Assembly: GCF_014779595.1 (NCBI RefSeq)
Contig: NZ_JACXZT010000010.1
Location: forward strand, 62,001-126,000
Length of the DNA: 64,000 nucleotides
Source of the DNA: Halomonas sp. ML-15
GTDB taxonomy: Bacteria; Pseudomonadota; Gammaproteobacteria; Pseudomonadales; Halomonadaceae
Reading direction: 5' to 3'
Part shown: positions 38,305-46,083 of the stretch, in pieces
Layout of the letters: the number at the start of each line of letters is the position of its first letter
How positions within the stretch are numbered: the first letter of the stretch is position 1
Notes under the pieces: generated by a model
What the model was told of the DNA's origin: nothing
What the model saw: the letters and a program-made list of their open reading frames with translations, nothing else
Database searches by the model: none
Made by a program: the position numbers and the translations under genes

Positions 38305-39621
38305 ATGAATATGCAACACAACAATATGCATCTCCCTGCCTCAGCCGGTATCGCTGCCTTGCTGTTTGCGGGAATGAATTCACCCGCAATGGCACAGGAT
38401 GCTGATATCGATCAGCTGCGTGCCCAGATGCAGGAGATGCAACAACAAATTGAGCGGCTCGAGAGTGAACAGGCGCAAGCACAGCAGCACGAGGCTGAAG
38501 CCCGGGAGGAGCTAGCTTCGAATGTGGTCACGGCAGGAGATACACCGGGCAGCTTTAAGGTGCCGGGAACCAATACATCCATAGAGGTTGGTGGCTATAT
38601 CAAGTTCGATGCAATCTATGACCTCGATCAGGACTTGGGAGATAGCCTTTTTGTCGAAAGTATCGATATCTCTGACGGGGCAAGCAATGGTTCATTTCGC
38701 GCTCATGCCCGTCAGTCACGTCTGTTCATAAAGAGTTCGACGCCGACAGAATCTGGACCGGTTACGACTCATCTGGAAGGCGATTTCTTCGGTGGTGGCG
38801 GAAATGAAGTTTTCTCCAACTCACGGGGCTTTCGCCTCAGGCACGCCTATGGTGAGTGGAATGGACTTTTGGCAGGCCAGACCTGGAGCAACTTCATGCA
38901 GTTCACTGCTTATCCTAGCACGGTCGATTTCGATGGTCCGGTAGGAGTGAGCTTCATTCGCCAGGCTCAGCTTCGCTACACGCTGCCACTGGGAGATAGC
39001 GCGCTGTCGTTCTCGGCCGAAAATGCTGAAGCCACGGGCTTTTCCGGCTCGCGTGATAGTGCTCCAGACCTGACTGCCCGCTATCAATGGAATGGTGCGA
39101 ATGCAGGAATTGAGACGGCGGCGTTGGTCCGAAGGCTCAAAGTGGATGACGGCATAGCCAATGATTCTGCGACAGGATATGGCCTGATGCTGGCTGGGAA
39201 TATCGGGGTGGGAACCGACACTACCTTGATGGCTGGCGCCATTTATGGAGACGGTGTCGGGCGGTACCTCTACACGGCAGATGGTTCAGATGACGGAACG
39301 ACCGGGATTGGAGCGGCTTTCGTCAATGACAACGGTTCCCTAGAAACCATTGAGGCCTATGGTTTTAACGCAGCTGTAGCCCAACAGTGGACGGATAAGT
39401 TTAGCTCTAGCCTGTCATATGGCCAGGTCAGAGGAGACCGACCAGGGGAACTTTTCCCGACGTCTACCCGGAAGCTGGAGAGCGTACACTTCAGTCACTT
39501 CTATCAAGTGACGGAACCGGTTACGCTTGGGTTTGAAGTTTCCCATGGAAGGAAGGAGTTGCAGAATCATGAGTCAGAGGATAATACTCGCTTGCAGTTC
39601 TCGGCGCAGTACAGCTTCTGA
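38305..39621 (+). CDS. DcaP-like outer-membrane porin
   Basis: A 438-residue outer-membrane protein: signal peptide to MAQDADID, an acidic/Gln-rich coiled coil (LRAQMQEMQQQIERLESE), then a barrel opening SIEVGGYIKFDAIYDLDQD and ending FSAQYSF with a terminal Phe. The text FRAHARQSRLFIKSSTPT and WNGLLAGQTWSNFMQF is typical of DcaP-type porins for dicarboxylates or other small acids. The start follows GAAAGGGGAAAACC. It lies next to an ECF sigma/anti-sigma pair on the other strand. Codon use looks less GC-biased than the flanking doe and agl genes. Confidence 0.83.
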   Translation: MNMQHNNMHLPASAGIAALLFAGMNSPAMAQDADIDQLRAQMQEMQQQIERLESEQAQAQQHEAEAREELASNVVTAGDTPGSFKVPGTNTSIEVGGYIKFDAIYDLDQDLGDSLFVESIDISDGASNGSFRAHARQSRLFIKSSTPTESGPVTTHLEGDFFGGGGNEVFSNSRGFRLRHAYGEWNGLLAGQTWSNFMQFTAYPSTVDFDGPVGVSFIRQAQLRYTLPLGDSALSFSAENAEATGFSGSRDSAPDLTARYQWNGANAGIETAALVRRLKVDDGIANDSATGYGLMLAGNIGVGTDTTLMAGAIYGDGVGRYLYTADGSDDGTTGIGAAFVNDNGSLETIEAYGFNAAVAQQWTDKFSSSLSYGQVRGDRPGELFPTSTRKLESVHFSHFYQVTEPVTLGFEVSHGRKELQNHESEDNTRLQFSAQYSF

Positions 39622-39653
39622 GCTCATGGCTCTAGTAAGTGACAGCAATGTAA

Positions 39654-39729
39654 GTTGAAAATCGGCGCTCTATGCGAAAATTACGTCTCCATGGTGCGCC
39701 GATCAATAATCAACGGTCTGATTTTCAAC
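39654..39729. repeat. Nested inverted repeats between convergent porin and anti-sigma genes
   Basis: Outer arms GTTGAAAAT (39654-39662) / ATTTTCAAC (39721-39729) enclose inner arms ATCGGCGC (39661-39668) / GCGCCGAT (39696-39703). Both are perfect. It could fold into a branched terminator for the two convergent transcripts. The right outer arm overlaps the anti-sigma stop. Confidence 0.5.
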
Positions 39730-39955
39730 GACTATCGCCGCTTCCAGATGACAATGTAACAATGTCTCGTTCAATCAGTTTTTCATACTGTTTTCCGGTT
39801 TCATGAAGAAGGCTAAACTGCTGATTGCATTGAGTGCAATAGCTGCACATGGCAAGGTGAACCTTGAGTGATAGTTTTTCCTGAAATGTCAGTGGGACAT
39901 CGAGTCTCTTTGACATCAGGTGGGTTGCTTCTTTACACATCATCATTTTGAACAT
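39725..39955 (-). CDS. Zinc-finger anti-sigma factor
   Basis: A 76-residue protein with the zf-HC2/ZAS pattern: C7...H12 then HLAMCSYCTQC. Such proteins bind a partner ECF sigma factor and release it on redox or metal signals. No membrane helix is seen, so it is soluble. The start ATG at 39955 shares a base with the sigma stop (TGATG), giving coupled synthesis. It is the only anti-sigma gene seen, although a second sigma paralogue lies at 43388-43999. Confidence 0.82.
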   Translation of the reverse strand: MFKMMMCKEATHLMSKRLDVPLTFQEKLSLKVHLAMCSYCTQCNQQFSLLHETGKQYEKLIERDIVTLSSGSGDSR

Positions 39956-40545
39956 CACGCTTCCTCCGCGAGCCAGTCGCGTTCGATACATGCACGTAGG
40001 CGTAACCTGGCACGATGCAGTATTACCCAGCAATTATTCTGCTTCAGGCCTGTTTCTCGACAGATATCCTCTGTTGATAGGCCCATTAGTTCTCGTAACG
40101 AAAAGACACGCGCTGCGGTATCAGGAAGAGCGGTCATGCAAAGATCAAAGATTTTCCAGAAGCGCTCACTGTGCAGTGTCGTTTCAGGGTCTCCCCAGTC
40201 AGAGGGCCTGGCTTCCTGGTCCCAACGGCCATTTTTCTGAAATTGGCGATCTATAGCCGCCTCATCGAGTTCTTCATCAAGCGGTTGCCACCAGCCTTCG
40301 CGTCTCTGAGCTCTCAGTGAGTCCAGGATCTTGTATTTGAGAATACCAAACACCCAGGTTTCGTAACCTGATCGACCGGCAAACGTATCGTCTTTCTCGA
40401 TGGCTGCTTCGATTGCTTCCTGTACGGCATCCTCGGCTCGAGCCAGGTCGCGAAGCTGTAGCCGAGCAAAGGAGATCAGCCGAGGCCTGACCGCAACCAG
40501 TCGCTGCATTCGCTCCTGGTTGCCCTCCGTCGTGATCTGTTGCAT
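39955..40545 (-). CDS. ECF RNA polymerase sigma factor
   Basis: A 196-residue sigma-70 family protein. Region 2 spans RPRLISFARLQLRDLARAEDAVQEA and TFAGRSGYETWVFGILKYKILDSLR; region 4 is LPDTAARVFSLRELMGLSTEDICRETGLKQNNCWVILHRARLRLR. It is clearly paralogous to 43388-43999. Overlap with the anti-sigma gene supports an ECF sigma/ZAS module. A promoter-like element shared with the paralogue lies upstream, suggesting autoregulation. Confidence 0.9.
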   Translation of the reverse strand: MQQITTEGNQERMQRLVAVRPRLISFARLQLRDLARAEDAVQEAIEAAIEKDDTFAGRSGYETWVFGILKYKILDSLRAQRREGWWQPLDEELDEAAIDRQFQKNGRWDQEARPSDWGDPETTLHSERFWKIFDLCMTALPDTAARVFSLRELMGLSTEDICRETGLKQNNCWVILHRARLRLRACIERDWLAEEA

Positions 40546-40641
40546 GGGATCTTACCTGTTGAGGCCTGCTCCCGGAGAGTGAGCTGGCGTGATGAGTGCA
40601 TTCATTGAGGGGATATTGTCATTTCGTATTCACACGGCTTT

Positions 40642-40667
40642 GTCGGCAGATATGAGATTTCCTTACA
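40642..40667 (-). promoter_or_regulatory. Candidate ECF autoregulatory promoter, sigma gene 1
   Basis: On the minus strand: TGTAA, 15 bases, GCCGAC. The same two boxes with the same 15-base spacer occur upstream of the paralogous sigma gene (44073-44098), while the spacers differ. The distance to the start is about 97 bp. Confidence 0.55.
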
Positions 40668-40814
40668 CGGCCGTGCAAGTTCATTTTCCCTGAGGTGCTG
40701 GCCCGGACAGCCAATCCACTGTAATGAAAGCTGGTGTATCTCTACCAAGTAGAGAGAGACCAAGGTGGCCCTACACCGCTATCGGTAGGGATAGAGAAAT
40801 GTCACAGAAGGATC

Positions 40815-41135
40815 ATGATGATGCTCGAAGTACTGGTTATGTACCCCAACCGTGATGGGATGCGCTTCGATGTGGCGTATTACCTCAAGGAGCACGCTGA
40901 TCTGGTCACACGCTTACTGCAGGGGTATGGATTGAACTACATCCGCATTGCCAGAGGCACTGATGCCATGTCTCCCTATCACGCGGTGACCTGCCTAGGC
41001 CTTGACTCGCTCGAGAGCTTCGAATCCGCAATCGAAGCGATCGGCGCCACCCTCTTCGAAGATATCCCTCGATTCACCGATGTGGAGCCCTTAGTTCAGG
41101 TCAGCTATGTCGTCTGCGAGCAGCAGGTGAGCTGA
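40815..41135 (+). CDS. EthD-family protein
   Basis: A 106-residue dimeric ferredoxin-like-fold protein: LEVLVMYPNRDGMRFDVAYYLKEHADLVTRLLQGYGLNY matches the EthD opening. EthD proteins have auxiliary or unknown roles in degradation pathways. The start is one of three consecutive ATG codons; AGAAGG precedes the first. Transcribed away from the sigma gene. The 269-bp gap before it contains the sigma promoter and a TGTAATGAAA (40720) of unknown meaning. Confidence 0.75.
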   Translation: MMMLEVLVMYPNRDGMRFDVAYYLKEHADLVTRLLQGYGLNYIRIARGTDAMSPYHAVTCLGLDSLESFESAIEAIGATLFEDIPRFTDVEPLVQVSYVVCEQQVS

Positions 41136-41176
41136 GGTAATCGCGACAATCAGTGGCCGATAGACAGGAGTTCACC

Positions 41177-42217
41177 ATGGCACTGCACATACTGCGCTAC
41201 TCAACACTGAGTGTTTCCCTGGGCTTGGCGTCGATGCTGCCAGCCCAAGCATCACCCCCTAGCCAAGACCCGCCTCAGGTGCCGGTTGCGTACTCTATCG
41301 AGGAATTCCAGGAGGCAATACGCTCGGGCGGACCGGGAAAGGATGGGATTCCTTCCATTGATCGCCCACGCTTTGTATCCGCTAGCCAGGCGACGCTAAG
41401 TGAAGGCGACAAGGTCATCGGTGTTTACCACCGTGGCCAGGCCAGGGCCTATCCTCAGCGAATCCTTGTCTGGCACGAGATTGTCAACGACGAGGTAGGC
41501 GGGGACTCGCTCAGCATCACTTACTGCCCGCTGACAGGGACGGCGCTGGGGTTCAAGCGCGGCGAAACCGAGTTTGGCGTTTCCGGGAAACTGGTCAACA
41601 GTAATCTGATCATGTACGACCGCGCTACCGACAGTGAATGGCCCCAGATTCTGGGTGTGGCGATCGATGGTCCCATGGTTGATCAAGGTCTCGAGGAGTT
41701 TCGCGTCTTCTGGACGACCTGGGGAGCGTGGCAGGAACGCCATCCCGAGACGGAGGTGCTAACAGAAGACACAGGCTATGTTCGCAATTACCGGCGCGAT
41801 CCCTATGGTAGCTATGACCCGCCCAGCGGCTACTATGCCCCCGACAGTCGACGTCTGTTTCCGGTCATGCAGCGCGATGATCGATTTCCCCCCAAGACTG
41901 TGGTGTTCGGCGTGAGAAGCCCCGAAGGAGCCTTGGCGATTACCCAGCAGGCACTGCGGGATGAGGGTGTTGTCGACCTGACCCTGGGAGAGCGTCGCTA
42001 CACCGTGATTCATGACCCGGGGCTGGATACCGGCTGGGCTTTCTATAATCCTGAGCATGTCGATATCCAGCCTGCGGAGCTCGACTTCACTGCCGAAGGC
42101 GTAAGCGGCCCAGGTATTGCCTCGCTTGAAGCGGTGAACGGATTCGAAGCGATGTGGTTTGCCTGGGCGGCCTTCTATCCCGACACTTATCTCCATGAGA
42201 AGCAGGAGCAGCCATGA
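41177..42217 (+). CDS. Secreted DUF3179 protein
   Basis: A 346-residue protein with a signal peptide (MALHILRYSTLSVSLGLASM, cleavage near QA-SP) and a DUF3179 domain: RAYPQRILVWHEIVNDEVGGDSLSITYCPLTGTALGFKR (about 92-130), SNLIMYDRATDSEWPQI. The conserved YCPLTGTA motif holds a single Cys that is probably functional. No biochemical role is known to me. CAGGAG precedes the start. The stop overlaps the next gene by four bases. Confidence 0.82.
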   Translation: MALHILRYSTLSVSLGLASMLPAQASPPSQDPPQVPVAYSIEEFQEAIRSGGPGKDGIPSIDRPRFVSASQATLSEGDKVIGVYHRGQARAYPQRILVWHEIVNDEVGGDSLSITYCPLTGTALGFKRGETEFGVSGKLVNSNLIMYDRATDSEWPQILGVAIDGPMVDQGLEEFRVFWTTWGAWQERHPETEVLTEDTGYVRNYRRDPYGSYDPPSGYYAPDSRRLFPVMQRDDRFPPKTVVFGVRSPEGALAITQQALRDEGVVDLTLGERRYTVIHDPGLDTGWAFYNPEHVDIQPAELDFTAEGVSGPGIASLEAVNGFEAMWFAWAAFYPDTYLHEKQEQP

Positions 42218-42765
42218 AAGCGATGGCTCGGGTGTTGGTCAGGATGCTATCTCGACCGGGCACACTGCTGGCTATCAGTGGGATCATGGTCCTGTATACG
42301 CTGCTCTACCTGTGGCTGACCGGCGATATTGCCGGTGGAGGGAGGGGCGGGTGGAGCACCGCCTTTCCCGCCTGGGAAAGAGCCCTCCAGATGAGAGGCC
42401 CGTTTCAATTCGAGCCAGTGGGCTTGATATCCTTCGGCGCACTGGTCTGGACCTTCAGTCCGCTCAACACCCTGCTGGCCGCCATCATTGGGCTGCTGGT
42501 GGGGGTGAATATCGTGGCTGGGTGGTGGCTTAGAATGCGTCCACGGCAGTGTGGGTTGGGTAGCGCCAGTAGCGGTTGGGTGGCGCTGTTGCCGGCCTTG
42601 CTTGCCGGTGGTGCCTGCTGTGCTCCACTGATTCTGATCTGGGTGGGGCTACCGATTGCTGGCATTGTGGCAGGGGTGGCGCCGTTACTGATGCCTGTGG
42701 CACTGCTGATACTGACAGCGGGGCTCTGGTTCAGCTTGCATCGACTGACCAGAGAGGGGGCGTGA
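42214..42765 (+). CDS. Membrane protein with Cys-Cys motif, coupled to DUF3179 gene
   Basis: A 183-residue protein with about four to five hydrophobic segments. A vicinal CC lies in LLAGGACCAPLILIWVG (about 130-137), followed by VAGVAPLLMPVALLILTAGLWF. This CC-in-helix layout recalls MerT/MerF-type metal carriers, but the family is not recognised. ATGA overlap with the upstream gene shows co-translation, so the two likely act together at the inner membrane/periplasm. Confidence 0.68.
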   Translation: MKAMARVLVRMLSRPGTLLAISGIMVLYTLLYLWLTGDIAGGGRGGWSTAFPAWERALQMRGPFQFEPVGLISFGALVWTFSPLNTLLAAIIGLLVGVNIVAGWWLRMRPRQCGLGSASSGWVALLPALLAGGACCAPLILIWVGLPIAGIVAGVAPLLMPVALLILTAGLWFSLHRLTREGA

Positions 42766-42871
42766 ACCTGGCCAAGCGAGTTCAAGTGAACTGAACTTCA
42801 CCCTTGGCAAGCCATCACAGAGCAGTGGCCTGTGCTCAGCAGGTCGCTCCAACGCACATGGAGGTAGAGGA

Positions 42872-43345
42872 ATGAGCCGCTATTACGCGTCACTGATCAC
42901 TGCACTAACCGCCGGGCTGATGGCCGCTGGCTCGCTTCACGCCGATGATGCCGCTCCCCAGGGCATTGAACGACTCAGCGGCAGTGCCAATATCGACGAT
43001 GTGGAGTCGCGCCTGCGTCAGGCGCTCGATGATCGCGATCTCACCTTGGTTCAGATGGTCGATCACGCCGCCAATGCGGCCAATGTCGAGCTCGATCTAT
43101 CCGAGACCCGCCTGTTCATGTTCGGCAATCCTGAGGTCGGCACGCCGATGATGCAGTGTCAGGGCAGTGTGGCACTGGACCTGCCGCAGAAGATGGTGAT
43201 TCGCCAGGACGGCGATCAGGTGCATATCGAGTGGAATGACCCGCACTATCTGGCCGAGCGCCACGGCCTCGATGAGTGCGAGCTGCCGTTGGACAATGTT
43301 GCCAGTGTGCTCTCGGAAGTGGCCAGCGAAGCGCTTGGTGACTGA
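42872..43345 (+). CDS. Secreted DUF302 protein
   Basis: A 157-residue protein: signal peptide to LHADDAAP, then the DUF302 core (DDVESRLRQALDDRDLTLVQMVDHAANAANVELDLSETRLFMFGNPEVGTPMMQCQGSVALDLPQKMVI split here for description). The motif MFGNPEVGTPMMQ is typical of the family. Cys in MMQCQG and DECELP could pair. GGAGGTAGAGG precedes the ATG. It lies 42 bp from the convergent second sigma gene. Confidence 0.8.
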   Translation: MSRYYASLITALTAGLMAAGSLHADDAAPQGIERLSGSANIDDVESRLRQALDDRDLTLVQMVDHAANAANVELDLSETRLFMFGNPEVGTPMMQCQGSVALDLPQKMVIRQDGDQVHIEWNDPHYLAERHGLDECELPLDNVASVLSEVASEALGD

Positions 43346-43387
43346 GGGCCGCTGCCGCACTTGATCTTGGGGGGCGGGCTTCGCCCC

Positions 43388-43999
43388 TCACGCGGCTCCC
43401 TCTTTGAGCCAGCCCTGCTGAAGGCAGGCCCGCAGCTTAAGTCGGGCACGATGCAGAATGACCCAGCAGTTGTTTTCTTTGATCTCGAGTACCCCGCAGA
43501 TCTCCTCGGTAGATAGCCCCATCAGTTCCCGCATGGAGAAGACCCGGGCCGTACTGTCCGGCAGCGTGACCATGCAGGCATCGAATACCTGCCAGAAATG
43601 CTCGTTCTCGAATATCTGGTCCGGTTCTCCCCAACTGGCCGGGCGGGCACTCTCCTGCCAGCGTCCATTCTGCTGAAACTGCTGGTCGATGGTATCGTCG
43701 TTACTATCGTCCAGCAGTGGCTGAAAGTGCCCTTGGCGCTTCTGGTAGCGCATCACGTCAAGAATCTTGTACTTGAGAATGCCGAAGACCCAAGTTTCAT
43801 ACCCGGAGCGACCGGCGAAGCTGGCGTCCTTCTCAATAGCGGCCATCAGCGCATCCTGGACGGCATCCTCCGCCCAGGCGTTGTCCCTCAGATGAAGGCG
43901 TGCATAGGAGAGTAGCCTGGGCCTGACCGCCGTCAGCCGTTGCATACGGCTAGGGGGTGGTGGTTGGCCGTCGCTTTCTGAAGATCTCTTATCCGTCAT
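43388..43999 (-). CDS. ECF RNA polymerase sigma factor (paralogue 2)
   Basis: A 203-residue sigma-70 family protein closely resembling the one at 39955-40545 (shared AGRSGYETWVFGILKYKILD, FSMRELMGLSTEEIC and ENNCWVILHRARLKLRAC). No anti-sigma gene follows; the next plus-strand gene is convergent. It may share the anti-sigma of the first copy or be controlled by other means. The same TGTAA-N15-GCCGAC element lies upstream. Confidence 0.9.
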   Translation of the reverse strand: MTDKRSSESDGQPPPPSRMQRLTAVRPRLLSYARLHLRDNAWAEDAVQDALMAAIEKDASFAGRSGYETWVFGILKYKILDVMRYQKRQGHFQPLLDDSNDDTIDQQFQQNGRWQESARPASWGEPDQIFENEHFWQVFDACMVTLPDSTARVFSMRELMGLSTEEICGVLEIKENNCWVILHRARLKLRACLQQGWLKEGAA

Positions 44000-44072
44000 T
44001 GCATCAATATTCCATCGTCAGTGGTATGGAGCGGCGCGGCAGCTTCATTTTTGCTACGCCCACCAACACTCG

Positions 44073-44098
44073 GTCGGCTGCCAGGGAAAAACATTACA
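44073..44098 (-). promoter_or_regulatory. Candidate ECF autoregulatory promoter, sigma gene 2
   Basis: Minus strand TGTAA-N15-GCCGAC, identical boxes and spacing to 40642-40667. The -35 half is one arm of a perfect palindrome TTACAG-TG-CTGTAA (44094-44107), so a similar TGTAA faces the divergent secreted-repeat gene. Confidence 0.55.
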
Positions 44099-44253
44099 GT
44101 GCTGTAAAAGAATTTTTTGCGAAGTGTTTATTTCAAAAACTCATAGGATTTTTTTTAAGATCGACGTAATGAAAGAGCCGGCTTGGCTACTAAATCACAA
44201 GAACACTCGATACGTGATCTTGACCATGACAATGTAGGCAAAGGAGAAACATC

Positions 44254-44610
44254 ATGAAACATACTATGCTCATCACCACTACGCTTATCGCTGGTATCTT
44301 GACCCTGGGTATGGCCTCTCAGGCCACTGCCGCGGAAGTAACACAGACTCGCTTCGAAGTTGGTAGTCCCATGTTGGGCGGTACCCGAGAAGGAACGCAT
44401 CAAAAAAGCGTGGACATAACGCCGCAAGATCGCCAAGCCGAATATCGTACTGTGGTCGACGTCGGCAGTCCGGCAGTCGGCGGCACTCGCGAAGGCAGCA
44501 ACCGTCAGCGGGTCAAGGTCGAGGTCCAGCAGGTCACGCCTCACCAGGCGGGTCAGCCTGAGTATGCAGGCCCCCGGGTCGATACTCCTCGGCAAGGCAC
44601 AACGGGCTGA
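44254..44610 (+). CDS. Secreted VGSPxLGGTREG-repeat protein A
   Basis: A 118-residue protein. A signal peptide (MKHTMLITTTLIAGILTLGM, cleavage near ATA-AE) leads to a mature part of about 90 residues with two repeats: RFEVGSPMLGGTREGTHQ (about 33-50) and VVDVGSPAVGGTREGSNR, then a Pro/Gly-rich tail ending VDTPRQGTTG. AAGGAG precedes the start. It is a tandem paralogue of 44975-45343 with 77 bp of similar upstream sequence. I recognise no family; the mature protein has no Cys and looks mostly disordered. Confidence 0.75.
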   Translation: MKHTMLITTTLIAGILTLGMASQATAAEVTQTRFEVGSPMLGGTREGTHQKSVDITPQDRQAEYRTVVDVGSPAVGGTREGSNRQRVKVEVQQVTPHQAGQPEYAGPRVDTPRQGTTG

Positions 44611-44662
44611 GGACGACTGTTAGAGCGCGCAAACGGATATCTTTCAGCACGGCAAGTCCAGT

Positions 44663-44688
44663 ACGGGCCACTCCATAGGGTGGCCCGT
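44663..44688 (+). terminator. Terminator of repeat-protein gene A
   Basis: A perfect 9-bp stem ACGGGCCAC/GTGGCCCGT with 8-nt loop and TTT after, 53 bp past the stop. The hairpin after paralogue B has the same GGGCCAC core. Confidence 0.65.
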
Positions 44689-44974
44689 TTGCATGGCACG
44701 TTGCAGCGACTCCACCGAAGGCTATCTGTCCGGGGCTCGTATTAATAGTGGTCAGTGAGAGGATAGCTGTAGCCGCTTAAGATGATGTTCTTCGCTTTGC
44801 ATGTAAGGTGTCGGAGTAACCGTTCTAAGTAGAACTTTTATAACGGTGGTTGGTGAAAAAATTATAAGTTATTGCAGGGGTTGGTGTAATAATGGTGGCC
44901 GCTTATCTACTAAGTAAAAAGGACGCGAGATATGCGATCCCGATGATGACAAAGTAGATAAAAGGAGAAGCACC
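44689..44974. other. Spacer between the tandem repeat-protein genes
   Basis: No gene is seen. The last 77 bp align with those upstream of gene A (shared CTACTAA, GATA.G.GATC, ATGACAA.GTAG and AAAGGAGAA blocks), so the promoter-proximal region was duplicated with the gene. Further upstream the sequence is AT-rich, with TGTAAGGTGT at 44802 and GTAACC at 44816 as weak promoter candidates. Confidence 0.45.
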
Positions 44975-45343
44975 ATGAAACGCACTACACTGATCACGAC
45001 CACGCTCATTGCAGGTATCTTGACCCTGGGTATGGCCTCTCAGACCACTGCCGCGGAGTTGACGCAGGTTCGCTTCGAAGTGGGTAGTCCCCTGTTGGGC
45101 GGTACGCGGGAGGGTACTCATGAGTTTCGTGTACCCATTGATGAGCAGGCCGCTCAATCCGGCGATCATATGGACTATCGCATCAGCTTGGAGGTGGGCA
45201 GTCCAATGCTGGGTGGCACCCGGGAAGGGATCCACCGTGAGCGGGTCAAGTTTGAGGGACCTCAGTTGTCTGCTCAACAGGCTTCCAGCCCCGAGTACGG
45301 TGGGCCAAGAGTCGACAGGCCGAGGCAGGGAACGCGGGGCTGA
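44975..45343 (+). CDS. Secreted VGSPxLGGTREG-repeat protein B
   Basis: A 122-residue paralogue of protein A. The signal peptide (MKRTTLITTTLIAGILTLGM) is almost identical. The mature part has RFEVGSPLLGGTREGTHE and SLEVGSPMLGGTREGIHR, and ends VDRPRQGTRG. The linker between repeats is the most diverged part. AAAGGAG precedes the start. Presumed periplasmic or secreted. Two genes with two repeats each imply selection for copy number or dose. Confidence 0.75.
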   Translation: MKRTTLITTTLIAGILTLGMASQTTAAELTQVRFEVGSPLLGGTREGTHEFRVPIDEQAAQSGDHMDYRISLEVGSPMLGGTREGIHRERVKFEGPQLSAQQASSPEYGGPRVDRPRQGTRG

Positions 45344-45388
45344 GTTGAATAATGAGAACACTACGACTTCCAGCCTGTACATGGCTAA

Positions 45389-45414
45389 TCGGGCCACCCG
45401 ACGGGGTGGCCCGA
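45389..45414. terminator. Bidirectional terminator hairpin
   Basis: A perfect 11-bp stem TCGGGCCACCC/GGGTGGCCCGA with loop GACG, between repeat-protein gene B and the convergent glycosyltransferase gene. It has no strong T-run on either side. Confidence 0.6.
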
Positions 45415-45459
45415 TGTGTTATGGGCATGGGATAGCCCAAGCGCTTGCTCCCCTGGGCA

Positions 45460-46083
45460 TCAAGCGTCGTCGACCATTCCTGGATATATCGCCGCAAGCC
45501 TTGGCAGGTCCTCGGGGCGGTCGACGTCCCATACCGTGGCGGGGCAGTCGAGCTGCCAGCCCAGTGCGGCAATTCGCTGACGTGTCTCGTCCATGACTGA
45601 CCCCGTTCCCCAAGCGATGCCATCGAACAGCCGTGGGTCGACATGGCGAACCCCGATCAGTCCATAGCCGCCATCTTCGGCAGGCAGCATCACCACGTCC
45701 GCCAGGCTCAACGCATGATGGCAGCGAGCCAGAAGCGCAGGGGTCAGCACGGGGCAGTCGGTACCCACCAGCAGTCCTGGTTCAGGCATGTCGTGGAATG
45801 CCTGGTGGATACGCACCCCTAGGGTGCCCTCAGGCTGGGGGCGGAGCAAAATGCCATGGTGTTCGGCCATTTCCCTGAACACGGGGTGGTCATGATCCAG
45901 CGCCGTCCATAGCGTGATGGATGCCGCTGATGTGGTGTCGAGCGCCACCCTAAGCGTATGGCGTAGCAGCCGCTCGTGGAGACGGGCGGCTCCGGCGTCA
46001 CCCAATGCCGGGATCAAGCGTGTTTTCGCCAGGCCGGGTATGGGGGCCTTGGCGAGAATCGCCAAGGGGGCGTCAGCGGGCAT
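45460..46083 (-). CDS. TIGR04282-type transferase (DUF2064)
   Basis: A 207-residue nucleotidyl/glycosyl-transferase-like protein: LAILAKAPIPGLAKTRLIPALG (residues 7-28), LLVGTDCPVLTPALL, and MLPAEDGGYGLIGV. This matches the rSAM/selenodomain-associated transferase 1 family, a GT-A-like fold of unknown substrate. Its start overlaps the end of the upstream family 2 glycosyltransferase by 11 bp, the usual pairing of TIGR04283 and TIGR04282 genes. Confidence 0.83.
   Translation of the reverse strand: MPADAPLAILAKAPIPGLAKTRLIPALGDAGAARLHERLLRHTLRVALDTTSAASITLWTALDHDHPVFREMAEHHGILLRPQPEGTLGVRIHQAFHDMPEPGLLVGTDCPVLTPALLARCHHALSLADVVMLPAEDGGYGLIGVRHVDPRLFDGIAWGTGSVMDETRQRIAALGWQLDCPATVWDVDRPEDLPRLAAIYPGMVDDA

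Noticed and set aside
39765-39785. Further TGTAA boxes as ECF promoters (also 39650, 40720, 44103, 44802)
   Set aside because: The downstream GCCGAC-like box at 15 bases is absent, so five bases alone are not enough.
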